A stretch of 6,054 nucleotides of DNA from Gemmatimonas sp. UBA2094 (GTDB taxonomy: Bacteria; Gemmatimonadota; Gemmatimonadetes; Gemmatimonadales; Gemmatimonadaceae), in contig DCZC01000143.1 in assembly GCA_002331565.1 (NCBI GenBank), positions 1 through 6,054 on the forward strand, written 5' to 3'. The translations under genes and the position numbers were made by a program. Positions 6,005 through 6,054 of the stretch are shown one piece after another (within the stretch, counting starts at the first letter, position 1; each line of letters opens with the position of its first letter). Under the pieces are notes generated by a model. It did no database searches, was not told the DNA's origin, and saw only the letters and a list, made by a program, of their open reading frames with translations.

Positions 6005-6054
6005 TGGGCCTGAGAGGAGTTGAACCTCTGACCTCACGCTTATCAGGCGTGCGC
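6005..6054 (-). tRNA. tRNA-Ile(GAT), 3' part (cut by window edge)
   Basis: Read on the minus strand, the sequence gives an anticodon arm with stem CACGC/GCGTG and loop CTGATAA (anticodon GAT, rc of 6042-6044). A 5-nt variable loop AGGTC follows, then a T arm AGAGG-TTCAACT-CCTCT, the acceptor 3' strand CAGGCCC (6006-6012) and discriminator A at 6005. The bases after it are CTG, so CCA is not encoded. The D arm and 5' acceptor strand lie beyond the right edge. The gene is followed by a hairpin and a protein gene, so its 3' side is not a 16S-23S rRNA spacer, which is a common place for tRNA-Ile(GAT). Confidence 0.93.

Noticed and set aside
4239..6023. A 594-codon open frame on the plus strand opposite the tlpA-like gene and rsmC
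   Set aside because: It is antisense to two genes with clear catalytic motifs, is very rich in Arg, His and Ala, shows no domain, and runs through the hairpin into the tRNA. Long antisense frames are expected in GC-rich DNA.
6005..6054. tRNA 3' end as an attachment site for an integrated element
   Set aside because: No integrase, no repeated copy of the tRNA end and no change in gene style are seen in the window.

Overview
The window is strongly GC-rich, with G or C at most third codon positions, and it is densely packed with genes on both strands. It looks like ordinary chromosomal DNA from a high-GC Gram-negative-type bacterium. The divergent LytS/LytTR-type pair, the membrane-anchored TlpA-like thioredoxin and the mostly Shine-Dalgarno-poor starts would fit Gemmatimonadota or a similar phylum. 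That assignment is an inference from gene style, and no marker gene in the window settles it.

Layout from left to right. (1) 1-496, minus: N-terminal part of a LytTR-type response regulator, cut by the window edge. (2) 497-784: a 288-bp divergent intergenic region rich in small inverted repeats. (3) 785-1930, plus: a LytS/YehU-type membrane sensor histidine kinase, the likely partner of the regulator. (4) 1931-1987: a short convergent gap. (5) 1988-3187, minus: an acyl-CoA dehydrogenase of the glutaryl-CoA dehydrogenase/ACX4 branch. (6) 3188-3332: a divergent intergenic region holding a TATAAT box that also reads TATACT on the other strand. (7) 3333-4061, plus: RsuA, the 16S rRNA pseudouridine-516 synthase. 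(8) 4058-4669, minus: a membrane-anchored TlpA/ResA-like thioredoxin. (9) 4662-5867, minus: an RsmC-type 16S rRNA guanine-N2 methyltransferase. (10) 5957-5996: a 13-bp perfect hairpin. (11) 6005-6054, minus: the 3' part of tRNA-Ile(GAT), cut by the right edge.

The genes form three functional groups. The kinase and regulator make a two-component system. The acyl-CoA dehydrogenase is a stand-alone acyl-CoA oxidation enzyme. The right half is translation-related: tRNA-Ile, rsmC and rsuA. The tlpA-like gene overlaps both rRNA-modification genes: its GTG start lies inside the end of rsmC, and its stop codon shares a CTAG with the stop codon of rsuA.

I see no mobile element, CRISPR array, toxin-antitoxin pair or defence system, and nothing that amounts to an undescribed multi-gene system. 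The points most worth a second look are the stacked palindromes upstream of the regulator, the two-way -10 element at 3268-3275, the visible internal duplication in RsmC, and the loss of the glutarate-binding residues in the dehydrogenase.
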